From Zoroaster sp. YZ-2022 (taxonomy: Eukaryota; Echinodermata; Asteroidea; Forcipulatida; Zoroasteridae), in assembly GCA_029582265.1 (NCBI GenBank), contig CM055816.1, positions 3,750,698 through 3,814,697 on the forward strand: DNA of 64,000 bases. Reading direction: 5' to 3'. The position numbers were made by a program, and so were the translations under genes. Within the stretch, counting starts at the first letter, position 1; each line of letters begins with the position of its first letter. Shown one piece after another: positions 9,866-19,624 of this stretch. A model generated the notes under the pieces. That model was not told the origin of the DNA and ran no database searches. It worked only from the letters and a program-made list of their open reading frames with translations.

Positions 9866-10835
9866 ATGGATAAGCGCACGAGAACAAAACTCGAAAACGC
9901 TTATTATTGTCCGAAAGGATATCAAAAAGGTCATTCAGCGATCGAAAAATTAGCTCAAGAAACTAAAGTTTCTAAAAGTTCAACTCGACAGTGGTTAAAA
10001 AAGCAAGCCTTGTGGCAGATTTATTTACCGTACCCAAAATATATTCCCAGACCGACCAGCTCAAACGCGATTCGTGAAAACCAAACGAAATTCATCAAGC
10101 GGATTTATTGTTTCTTCCTCACGATACAGTCACTAAAAAAGTTTACAAGTACGCGTTAACAATCAGCGACGAAGCCAGCAGGTACCAAGAAGCCGAACCG
10201 TTAGTCGATAAAACCGCCGCGCAAGTTGGTAACGCGTTCGAAAAAAATTATAAACGTTCTTTGCTAACTTGGCCAACATTTTAAAAGTCGATCAGGAAAA
10301 AGAATTTATGTCGAGCGTCAATGTTTTAATGAGTAAAAACAACGTCAAAATACAGAGAGGCGAGGTCGGTAACCATAGAGCTCAAGGTATAGTAGAACGA
10401 TTCAACAGAACTTTAGCCGAAATATTGTTTTCTCATCAATACGCGCTAGAAATAGTGACGAATGCTAGAAATAAAGAGTGAGTAAAAAGATTACCGCTGG
10501 TCGTAAAAGCTTTAAACAACAAAGAAACCTGACTCAATCAATTAAAACCTAAAGATACTATAAAAATGAAACTTGTCGAGCAGAATCCAGCCTCTCCGGT
10601 TATTAAAAATGAAAAAAGAATCGCTTCAAACGCTCTAGTTAGATATTTATATGCACCCGGTGAATTTGAAAATGATACGAGAAGACACGCGAACGACCCG
10701 ATATGATCTATAAAAATGTATAATATTAAATCCTCTATGAAAGGTCAAAATCAACCCATATTGTATTATTTAGAATTGGGTCCCGCTCGTAGTTTTGTGA
10801 GAGAAGAATTACATCATCATCATCATCATCATTAA
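9866..10835 (+). pseudogene. Retroviral-type (rve) integrase of the Polinton-like element
   Basis: Integrases of this class cut and join element ends into host DNA with a D,D,E triad. Visible: an N-terminal region with a helix-turn-helix-like SKSSTRQWLKKQALWQIYLP; first catalytic Asp in HQADLLFLP (10102); second in KVDQEKEF (10290); Glu in IVERFNRTLAE (10395), with 34 residues between second Asp and Glu; and a C-terminal YYLELGPARSFVREEL. Frameshifts near 10085 and 10283 break the catalytic core. From 10269 on, the frame is open except for three TGA codons (10479, about 10530, about 10704). The ORF ends in seven His from a CAT microsatellite. It converges on the polymerase 160 bp downstream. 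Confidence 0.85.
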
Positions 10836-10995
10836 CGTATAATGATAGTAAGCTAAAGTGTGTATTCCGGTTTTTTTTATAAATATATCTCGTTATATCT
10901 AACGGATCTAACGTGTTTTTTTTATTCACGCTCGTTGTGTATAATCTAATACCCTTAGTTCTAATCAACTTCATTCGGTGGTGAAGTATTTTATT

Positions 10996-13900
10996 TTAAA
11001 ATAAAACTTGTTTGAAATCCTCAAACGTAATTTTCTTTTTCAAAACTTGTTTTTGAACGCCCTTGGCCCTTTTTAGTTCTTCTTTATCCGATAAAAGTAT
11101 CGAGTACATTTTTGATCTTAGTCCAACAATTTCAGAAATAAGAGTTCCAGATGTCTCGTCTTTTAATTTACCGATCACTTTTTTATTCTCTTCCGAATAC
11201 AAAAAATGATCTTTAGGACAATTACTAAAATCGTACAAATCTTTGTCTTCTTCCATGTCTTTATAAACGTCTCTCGTTTGAATCTCGAGTAATAAGCTGT
11301 CTGTATCCGTGTAAAGTAGATTACATTTATCGTCGTATTTCTTTTTTAAATGATTGTAATAAAAATCGTACATGAAAGCTTTAGATAATTCCAATATACT
11401 CATTCCGACGTATACGGGGCGGTTGAGTACGAGTTTTGTTTTGTGCATGTGAATAGCCACTAAATCAAAATCAAAAATCTTCTGCTCGGCAAAATTTGGT
11501 TTCGCGATTAATTTACGGATTTGATTTTCGTCTTTTTCATCGTTTAATCTAATGAGATTCACGTTAACGTGATTTCGTAAATTTTCCATCGTTTTTCCCA
11601 AAGACTGCATTATTCCTAAGTTTGTACAAGTCTTTCTCAAAATCTGATTTTGCATTTTTTCTGAGTTGGGTATTTAAATCGATATAAGACTTCATCCACG
11701 GCGATTCGTCAAATTCTAAAACCCGATGAATTTTAGTTAGTTTCAAACCGAGTTGTAAATACAGCTGTAAATTTTTATAATGAAGAACGTATTTCGTTTT
11801 GTTGCCTAAATTGGGAACTAATTTGTTTACGTTTGGAGCGGGTTTGTCGCCCAATAGCTTCAGCTGATACGGTGACATCCATTGTTTGAAAATTTTCATC
11901 GATTCTGGCGCGAGTGGATAACCGTTGCGAGAATCGTGTAATTCTTTAGGATATTCTAAATCCACTTCTAAAATGTATCCTTTTCCATATTTTAATCCTT
12001 TTTTTTAATTGAGACTGTCAATTTGTTTTTTAGTCAACCATTTAAATTGACCCGTTGGAAGAAGTTGACTCATCACCCAACCGTATAAATTATTCGCGTC
12101 TAAATAAACGATGTAACTTGAAGGTTTTGTACGAACGTAATCTGGTAAGTATTCGTTGTTTGCTTTAGCGTATCTCTTACCAACTATCGATATGTCTCCT
12201 CTCAAACCTTTTTCTATAAATAAATAAATGTCGTAGTCCGTCAACAACTCTAAATTTATTTTTGAGTGTTTCAATAAAGCGTCCCAACTCAAGCCCGGAC
12301 CCGTGTAATATTGAGCCGGATCTAAACCATAGTGTTTCATGCAAGTTGTACGAAAATGTTCAAACACGTCTGCCAATAAGCAAGTATCCGTACGCACATA
12401 CAAATCGTGATAATCGCCCATATTTTTACATTTAAACGTTTTCCAAACGTTCTTTGCTTGCTCGTACTGTTCATCCGTAATGTGTTCCATGTTTAAATCG
12501 CTATAAAAAGCTTCTTTCGGAGGAAGACTAGTTTCATCAAACTGTTTGAAAAATGTCATGTACTCGTAGGGGTAAACGCCTTTCTTTAAAAGTAGCTTTA
12601 ATTTTTCTTAATTTGGTTCAAACTTTTTTGTGATGCAGAAAGAATCGCTCTATTTAACGAGTTTATCGAGTGAAGCTGGTAAAATTGCAAACTATCGATA
12701 AAACGCAGTTGCCCGATTGAAAAAGAAAATTGTACTTTTCCATATTGTTCGGGATACAACTTAAATCTCCTTTTGTTTGACTCGTTGCTTGCAGGATTAA
12801 ATAAGAGTCGTATTTTCACAAATTATGAAATACGACCGGGATAAACGTTTTGTTCGGTTTTAAACTCAGTTTTAAATTACATTTATTATGCGCCGCGCCT
12901 CTATATTTTCCAGTGATGTGACAATGATCTCTAACTTTTTATAAAATGTCTTTAATTCTTCTACATTTTTACACCACCAATTACACTCACCCTCGCAATA
13001 ATGTGTAAAATCTTTTTTACAAACCCAACAACGACACTCGTCGTTGTCGTAGCAAAAATCTTTTTCGCATATCCAACATTCGCTAGCGTTTTTAAAATGT
13101 TCTACATCGTCTTGTATCATAATAATATCTTTAGGGTTTTCAAGCATCTCCTTGATGCTTTATACTTCTTCTTCCATTTCGTTTAAATTTAAATTTAAAC
13201 ATTGTTTACCTACATCTTCACCCCTTAACGTCTTGCACGGACTATACTTTTCTATCGCACCAAACGACTACGTAACAACAACCGCAAGGGACGTGTTCGT
13301 TATTTAATTTAGTATTGGTTGTACTCGTATCATCAGTCTTTTGAAGATTCGTTTCAAAGTCTACGTATACAATAAAAGGAGCTTTCATCTGTCTATTAAA
13401 ATTAATAAATTTCATTATATCGTTTTTAACCTTTTTTGGCATCTCAATACGAACCGCTCTCACGCCTACACCATTACACTCTGGAATGTGAGCTTGAAGC
13501 AAATCTTCTCTACTGTAACCGTTCAAGCAACGTTCGCAAAAGTGTTTGCGATGCTCATGCTTTGTTTGACTAAAAAGTAATTTATTAAAATGCTTGATCC
13601 AAACGTAGTGAGATCTAGTTCCTTCATTTTCCTCTTTCTGAATAAAAAATAAATTTATATGTTTCATATTCGTGGGCTGCTTACTAAATTAAAGTGGTAC
13701 GATTGATTCTTCTTCGTCTAAACCATAAACGTTTATCGACAAATTGTTTGGTTTTTCGAATCTTCTGATCTGACTCATTGGCGTTGGAAAATCGATACCA
13801 TCGTAATTTAATTCATCTTTTTTCTTGTAACTAAACATTTTATCTGAATTTTCTTTTAGCTGGATATTGTGCGCTAAGCATCGCCGAATGCAAACATTTA

Positions 13901-14270
13901 TTGTCGTCGTTTGTTACGTTGATGCACGCTTTTTTGTTTTTAGCACGATGTAAGAACCGCGCGTCATTGGTCTATATCTAGAAATTGTAATAACCATTGA
14001 CATAATACTATATATCGCCCATCCAGAACCGTTATGCATACTTCTTTCTATAACCTCGTTAATTTTCACCAAAACATTGTGCTAATTCTTCTTCGATATA
14101 ATTCATATTTAATCAAATTATTTGATTATTATGATGAAAAGGAAGCACTAAAATATCAACCGTACCATCGGCATTATTTTTATACAATTTAACCTACATG
14201 TATATCATAAACTTAAACGATCTAAATTCTTGCAAATCTAAAGACAACTTTTTTATAATCTTTGGCTTGG
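10996..14270 (-). pseudogene. Protein-primed type family B DNA polymerase
   Basis: Replicative polymerase of the pPolB class. From the N-terminal side: weak homologous pieces at 14270-13850 (KLYKNNADGTVDI, RPMTRGSYI, INVTNDDNKCLHS), YDGIDFPTP (about 13815), exonuclease motif YVDFET (about 13368-13351), a Cys pair WICEKDF and DHCHITGKYRG..H..CN (about 12930-12895) resembling an inserted endonuclease VII-type zinc site, motif A YLDANNLYGW (about 12100), motif [11 protein letters not shown] (about 11620) and motif C YTDTDS (11314-11297). At least eight lesions break it: frameshifts near 13242, 12950, 12750, 12600, 12000 and 11620, and stops near 13685, 13155 and 12815. It is therefore inactive. 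The residues kept at each motif are the expected ones. Confidence 0.88.
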
Positions 14271-14275
14271 CACCC

Positions 14276-14695
14276 TCAAAAAAGAGGGTTAAATCTCTCT
14301 CTCCTATGACCGAGCGGTACGGTCATCGTTCGCATTCGTAACCACCTTCCCCCATCGATCGGTGGTTCATCAAATTCTAACTCACCCCTGTAAAACCTTC
14401 TAATAGCGAGATAGTAATCTGTTTTAGTGTACCTTCCTCCTCGTCCGCTACCACCCTCTTCGTCCACTAAAATATTTTCTACTTCTATAAGAGCTACAAG
14501 TTCGTTAAAGTTTAATTTAGACAATGGTTTACCTTTCACCCTTTTTATATATCTTTTTACACCCTCGTAATAAGACGGTTTATTAAGTCTACCCGTTCTA
14601 CTGTCTTGCACTAAAAAGATAGGTCTGTGTTTTCTAACAAATTCTGCTAATGTCCACTTTGATAAATATTTTGTCGTCGTCATCGTCCTCTTCAT
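14276..14695 (-). CDS. Unknown 139-residue basic protein next to the polymerase
   Basis: Intact frame starting MKRTMTTTKYLSKWTLAEF. It has KHRPIFLVQDSRTGRLNKP, SYYEGVKRYIKRVKGKPLS, an acidic-then-glycine segment VDEEGGSGRGGRY, YYLAIRRFYRG, and ends FNPLF. It lies directly upstream of the polymerase on the same strand and may be its N-terminal module, a separate protein, or a priming-protein candidate. That last idea rests only on position and the pPolB class. No named domain recognised. Confidence 0.55.
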   Translation of the reverse strand: MKRTMTTTKYLSKWTLAEFVRKHRPIFLVQDSRTGRLNKPSYYEGVKRYIKRVKGKPLSKLNFNELVALIEVENILVDEEGGSGRGGRYTKTDYYLAIRRFYRGELEFDEPPIDGGRWLRMRTMTVPLGHRRERFNPLF

Positions 14696-14995
14696 TATAC
14701 TACTACATAATTTTAAATCGCTTTTTTACTTGTTTAAGTCTCATTATCGATATCTTTTTTTTACCATTTTAAATATAATTGAAATCTCAATCTATCATCT
14801 ACTTTTAACCATATTCATCACCTCATCAATATCAAACCCAAGCCCACCTCAAACATACCAAACAAATTATCAAAACAGCTTTTTATAAAAATAAAAAAAC
14901 CACACATTTTATAAAAAAAATAAAATAAAAAAAACACTTTTCATAAAAATTAAAAAAAAACATTTTTATAAAAAGTCAAAACCGCCAATTTACAT
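14696..14995. other. A/T-rich right flank of the Polinton-like element
   Basis: Long A runs with repeated tttttataaaaa-type small palindromes and cataaaaat strings. It may hold the divergent promoter and the element end, but no inverted repeat with the left side was found. Confidence 0.4.
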
Positions 14996-14998
14996 ACT

Positions 14999-15654
14999 AC
15001 TACAGTAAATGACCAGAAATGTTCCACTTTGTCTTGATAACATCAAACCATTATAGCAAGACTGTACAAGACCAGAAATGGTCCACTACTGGTCATGATT
15101 ACAGTAAACTTAAATGGTAAGACTGTAAATGACCAGAAATGTACCAATTTGTCTTGATAGCGGCAAACCATTATAGCAAGACTGTACAAGACCAGAAATG
15201 GTCGACTACTGGTAATGGATGCAGCAAACTTCAATGGTAAGACAGTAAATAACCAGAAATGTACCAATTAGTCTTGATAGCGGCAAACCATTATAGCAAG
15301 ACTGTACAAGACCAGAAATGGTCGACTACTGGTAATGGATGCAGCAAACTTAAATGGTAAGACAGTAAATGACCAGAAATGTACCAATTTGTCTTGATAG
15401 CGGCAAACCATTATAGCAAGACTGTACAAGACCAGAAATGGTCCACTACTGGTCATGATTGCAGCAAACTTAAATGGTAAGACAGTAAATAACCAGAAAT
15501 GTACCAATTTGTCTTGATAGCGGCAAACCATTATAGCAAGATGGTACAAGACCAGAAATGGTCCACTACTGGTAATGGTTGCAGCAAACTTAAATGGTAA
15601 GACAGTAAATAACCAGAAATGTACCAATTTGTCTTGATAGCGGCAAACCATGAA
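14999..15654. repeat. 120-bp dimeric satellite, about 5.5 copies
   Basis: The sequence repeats every 120 bp exactly (15001, 15121, 15241, 15361, 15481, 15601). Each unit is two diverged 60-bp halves that share the start gactgtaaatgaccagaaatg. One half carries gaccagaaatggtc, a 5-bp stem around gaaa. Copies differ by a few substitutions. Because 120 is divisible by 3, long open frames on the - strand are artefacts. The string ttacatact flanks the array on both sides (14990-14998 and 15655-15663). Confidence 0.92.
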
Positions 15655-15663
15655 TTACATACT

Positions 15664-16025
15664 TTTAAAAGAGGTTTCAATAATAATAATATTTCCTGAA
15701 ACGAATCAATAGTTGGGAAAACTTAAAATAAATCACTTCTAATTGATCCTTTTTTATTTTATTTTTTTGCTGGTTGTTTAGGGTCGTCCTTGTCGGTAGG
15801 TCCATTGGCCAAAAGCCAGTTTAAACGGTAGAGGACTAGTCAAAATCTCTTTCCAAGTAGTTCGGCTTGCTAATCCAAAAATTAGGGACTGGATGGGGAA
15901 TAATTTCATCATTTTCAAATATATACATGTACATGTATATATATATATATATCAGTTGTCTGATGACCGCATAACGCGTGAAACTCGGAGTTACAACTAC
16001 CAGCGTTCCACTAGTTTTACTACAA

Positions 16026-16076
<51 letters not shown>

Positions 16077-16350
16077 CATATATATATATATATATGTACA
16101 GTTAAATCTGCAAGGCAATATTCATGTTTATATCTAGCCGGTATATATACTCGAGCAGTCTTCACAGGGAAGATGAAATGGGAAAATTCCATCTGCATGC
16201 ATCCTTGGAATGGACTAAACATACAGTCACAGGATTCAAGCTATAAATACATTTCCAAAAGCACTACAAAATAGCTCATTGTTCATGACTACAAATGCCT
16301 AACCATTTCACTATATAACTGAAGTAAAAAGTGAACTTTCAACTTAAACA
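15664..16350. other. Intronic/intergenic; TA microsatellites and a hammerhead-like motif
   Basis: No gene. Contains (TA)n tracts at about 15937-15952 and 16025-16100. A CTGATGA ... GAAAC pair occurs at 15960-15984, around a 3-bp stem. The 3' part lies just past the HYR exon donor, so it would be intron if that gene call is right. Confidence 0.45.
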
Positions 16351-16358
16351 ATACATAC

Positions 16359-16616
16359 CAACAACTGTAACGGTAAAGTTGCATGATCCTTCATCGTTGA
16401 GAGTATCATTAGCTCTGCATGTCACTGTTGTTAAGCCTACTGCATATAAGTCACCTGACATCACAACATTGCCTAGACGGTCCTCACATACGATTGTAGT
16501 AATGACAGTGCTATTAGTATCATTGGCTGTTGGTAATGGTGACCAGATGACATTAGCGTTTGCCATTCCAGCATCTACATTCACGGTGGTGTCATTTGGA
16601 CAGAAGACATCTGGAG
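16359..16616 (-). CDS. HYR (hyalin repeat) domain exon
   Basis: 258-bp exon encoding one HYR domain, an immunoglobulin-like extracellular module used in adhesion proteins such as hyalin. Reading: PDVFCPNDTT, VDAGMANANVIW, PLPTANDTNS, TTIVCEDRLGN, YAVGLTTVTCRANDT, GSCNFTVTV. The paired cysteines (FCP, IVCED; VTC, SCNF), the P-A-N-D segment, the VGLTTVTC turn and the final FTVTV fit the family. Splice sites are clear: acceptor ttcattacag before CTCCAG (exon starts 16616) and donor GTATGT at 16358. Both borders are phase 1, the usual symmetric arrangement for shuffled extracellular domains. It probably joins the signal-peptide exon at 44662-44740. Confidence 0.85.
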
Positions 16617-17223
16617 CTGTAATGAAATTGAAATGATGAATTGTATGTGATTAGAAAGTGCAGCTATTTTCCAGTACAATTCATTTCAACTACAGTTCCA
16701 GGAAACAGTTTTACGAGTTGGTTACAAAGTTATGGTCCCCTTTTGCCTTTTCTGATCTTCACTAAACTCTTAACAAGTTTTCCTTGTGATCATATAAGTT
16801 TTATCATACAAGCAGTCCATAACTTTTTGAGATACTTGAAAACAAAACATTTCACAGACTCGCACATATATGTACATACTCACTACGACATCACGGATCA
16901 GGTTTGTGAGATACATATGCATTGGGGTGGACGATACCACTTTAAGATATTCAAAGAATTATCGGCTAAATCGGTTATGGTTTTGAAGATATCAGAATGT
17001 CGCCTTATTGATGATATTCATAAATTATTGCCGATACTCAAAAAATACAGCGATATCAAATTTTCATCGCTCTTGTTAGTTAAAATATCAGAGTGATAAA
17101 TTGTCTCCAAATATCATGTCATTATATGGTATTTTACTCAGACAACAAACAGGGGCAATGACCAACTATTTGACTTCTCGCCTAAGCTTGACACTGCAAT
17201 TTATTTAAATGCAAACCTGCAAA
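16617..17223. other. No gene recognised (likely intron)
   Basis: Unremarkable AT-rich sequence upstream of the HYR acceptor. Open frames of up to 151 codons on + show no domain or composition signal and are probably chance. Confidence 0.4.
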
Positions 17224-17339
17224 TTAAACATCAACTATAATAACACCAAATAGACAATAATTTTGAAAATGGCAAGGAGCCGGATACCGGACACAGGGCA
17301 AACCGGCATGGACAAACGCACAGGACATACATGTAACAG

Positions 17340-17489
17340 ATGGACTACCACGTCCATCCAACATAAATTTATGAACCATTTGTTCATAATCGCATGTGGC
17401 CACCACAAGGACTACCATGTCCTTACCAACATAAAACACAATGGACTACCACGCCCATGTGTATCCACACAATGGACTACCACGCCCAT
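17340..17489. repeat. Five hairpins spaced 31-36 bp
   Basis: Stems recur at 17340-17357 (atggac/gtccat), 17371-17387 (atgaac/gttcat), 17407-17424 (aaggac/gtcctt), 17441-17458 and 17472-17489 (atggac/gcccat, one mismatch). Four share the loop taccay. The first and third differ by a paired change (T-A to A-T) that keeps the stem. The last two lie in a 31-bp tandem duplication. Confidence 0.7.
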
Positions 17490-17659
17490 GTGTATCCACA
17501 CACAACACCACATGAACACTTGGGGTCCAATGACCCCGATACAAGTCGAAAACCCAACCTCCACAAGTGAACAACCTGTCAACGCACCTTGCCTTAACCA
17601 TCCAACTATGCACACAGTGCACCTATCAATGAAGTATTTTAAAAACATACACAAATTGT

Positions 17660-17845
17660 TATTCCCCAAGTTGGAAACCGAGGGGGAAAGGATGGCCCCG
17701 AAGAAACCGCCGGGCACCCTAAATCTAACTTTACCATTAATTAACAAAGATAAAGTGTAACCCAGTCCTACTAACACATCAGAAATTCGCCAAGTTGAAA
17801 AACGAGGGGGACAGTTAAGATAGCCCGACCGAAACCCGGAAGGCA
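17660..17845. repeat. Diverged direct repeat, about 57 bp, 125 bp apart
   Basis: 17664-17718 and 17789-17845 share caagttgraaa, cgagggggaa/ca, a gcccga-like block, gaaacc and ggaaggcac/cgggcacc. The position downstream of the SGNH gene fits the split direct repeats at Ngaro 3' ends, but I cannot match them to a 5' end because that end is missing. Confidence 0.5.
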
Positions 17846-17959
17846 CTATGGTAATAAAATTACATAACCTTGGCCTTTACAAGTAGAAATTACTTGATAC
17901 AATTTGACCTACAAAATTAAATTATAATACTTCAAATATTTTTCTGTCATTTTCTGCAA

Positions 17960-18574
17960 AAAATTGCCAAACGCGCAGCACGCGCCCCAAGAAAATTGAC
18001 AGAACCCCAAACCGCAAACCCACAGGCAAAAATTAAAGAGTATTAATACAATCAGTGAAATTATCACAAAAAACAGCATTGACAGCTTCCGAGAGATGGA
18101 CACCATCAAACCTAAAGAGTGACAAATCTGACCAAATGAACTGTGGGTGCCGCAAATCCATGCACCTATTTCGCTGGCAGCAAGTGCGCACCACCTATTG
18201 ATCTTTTTATGCTGCTGCTCCATGCTTTTCTGAGAATGAGCGCCAAAATAAAAAACCCGCGGCAAAATTTAAGACCAGAAAACAAGAGTATGTGGAAACT
18301 GAGCGCGAACCCACTCCATGAAAATAGAAATTGACTGGCGAACTGAATAAACGTCAATAGCAATGAGGTCGTTTGTACCCAAGTGTATGATTAGTACTGC
18401 TGGTGGAGGGGTATTTTTGGGCATTGATGAAAGTAGGGCCCACGGGTCACCTAACCTGGCCCCGCCTCTACCCCTCCAAAGCACAGGAACACCAACTGGC
18501 AAGGAACGCTGGGCCCAACGAATCAGGGAATCCCCCACAATCCACACGCCACCTGCACAAATCCAAAAAGACAA
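17960..18574 (-). pseudogene. SGNH/GDSL-type hydrolase of the DIRS/Ngaro element
   Basis: The SGNH fold is an esterase/lipase-type hydrolase. Block I VWIVGDSLIRW carries the GDS serine (about residue 14), LIIHLGTNDLIAID carries the GxND block, and FDGVHLSEAVNAVF near 18105-18070 carries the Asp-x-x-His pair. So the catalytic Ser, Asn, Asp and His are all present, but the frame shifts near 18275 and 18130. It starts just after the recombinase stop. Its role in the element is unknown. Confidence 0.8.
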
Positions 18575-18597
18575 CCCAAATGAAGAATTAATTACCC

Positions 18598-19608
18598 CAT
18601 GCTAATGCCAGGCAAAGCACATAATGGTTCAGGTCTAATATAAGCAAGTGCTGCATCAGAACGCCAACGGCCCATGCGCTGAATCTCAGCAAGAGGGACC
18701 CCCAAACTATGTGCCACTGTGGCAGCACCAATACGAAAAGAATGAACCCGAATCTATAGATCACCCAGGCCACAAAAACCAAGTGCATTCTGAAGTACTG
18801 CATTACGTGTTAAAGGTTTTCCACCAAAATGACAAAACAGAGGACCTGAGACTAATGGCCGAAGCTGTATAAAAGCACGTAATGCAGCAACAGGGCAAAT
18901 AGAAACATCATCTGTACGAACTAGCCTGATTACAAGAGGCCTACCTGACTGACTTGTCTTACATGTTCGAAAAGACACAAGCACAGACTTAGTACCAACT
19001 GAACTAAATGCAACATCCGATAGCAGTAAAACTGAGTCCTGAATATGATTTGTTGAATCAGCAGTAAATTCACCCACTCTCATGAACCCAAAAAATGCAC
19101 ACAACATCGCTGCCTTGAATAACAGCTCCTCAAAGCGTGATTCACACACATGAGGTAAAACCCCCAACATGGTAATGAAAATTGGCACTGTAATGGGGGC
19201 ACGAGTATCCGCAATCTGACGATCGCGACGACAACCCTCCAATAGTTTAGAAACCAAAAAGTTATTTGTGAGATCAGGATAACCATGAAACTTATAATAA
19301 AACCCCACCCCAGCTACATAAGTGGCAATAGTGGACGATGCGCAACCCTTGAGCGAGAGCCAAGCAATAAATGCCCTAACCATTGCCGAAGTTACCGGCA
19401 GTGTGGGAGCCGGCGACTGCTACCCTGCAAATTCACAAAAAGCACCCCAACCAGTGGAATAGGTTTTGTAAGAATTTTTGGAGAAAGCAACGGACAGCAA
19501 TCTAGAAATCTCACCCACTACCAAAGGACTGAAAGAGCTGGAATTGGTGTCATCACCAGATCGGCATGGGAGCTGCAGCCCGAAAGCGGTCCATCTGAAA
19601 CTTGACAA
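18598..19608 (-). pseudogene. Tyrosine recombinase of the DIRS/Ngaro element
   Basis: Integrates the element's DNA form by strand exchange through a tyrosine. N-terminal core-binding part: SKNSYKTYSTGWGAFCEF then, after a TAG stop near 19425, AMVRAFIAWLSLKG. Catalytic part: FFGFMRVGEF (first Arg, about 19078), HSFRIGAAT (His-x-x-Arg, about 18742-18727), GRWRSDAALAYIRP with the nucleophilic Tyr near 18640. A second TAG interrupts the frame just before HSFR (about 18753). All catalytic residues survive, and the only lesions seen are two amber stops. Confidence 0.88.
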
Positions 19609-19624
19609 GAATCAGCCAATACTT

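Larger units (their letters stand above)
8270..14995. mobile_element. Polinton-like element: pPolB + rve integrase, no capsid found
   Basis: Two convergent gene blocks. On +, four small ORFs (8421-9845) and a retroviral-type integrase (9866-10835). On -, a protein-primed type family B DNA polymerase (about 14270-10996) preceded by a 139-residue ORF (14695-14276). Polymerase plus rve integrase is the signature of the Maverick/Polinton/adintovirus lineage. I see no major or minor capsid protein, packaging ATPase or maturation protease, so this is either a capsid-less relative or a copy that lost them. Most genes carry frameshifts. I could not find terminal inverted repeats or a target duplication, so both ends are approximate. 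Confidence 0.75.

Noticed and set aside
10812..10832. Functional C-terminal His tag on the integrase
   Set aside because: It is a CAT microsatellite at the end of a broken gene; metal binding would be accidental.
8270..14995. Terminal inverted repeats of the Polinton-like element
   Set aside because: Compared both flanks by eye and found only A/T-rich similarity; not enough to call.
15043..15651. Two - strand frames of 74 and 127 codons
   Set aside because: They lie wholly in a 120-bp satellite whose length is divisible by three; the frame is open by periodicity.
14999..15654. CRISPR-like direct repeats
   Set aside because: The repeats are contiguous 120-bp satellite units with no unique spacers, and the window is eukaryotic.
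16641..17096. 151-codon + ORF beside the HYR exon
   Set aside because: No domain, and it would lie in an intron of the opposite-strand gene; likely chance.
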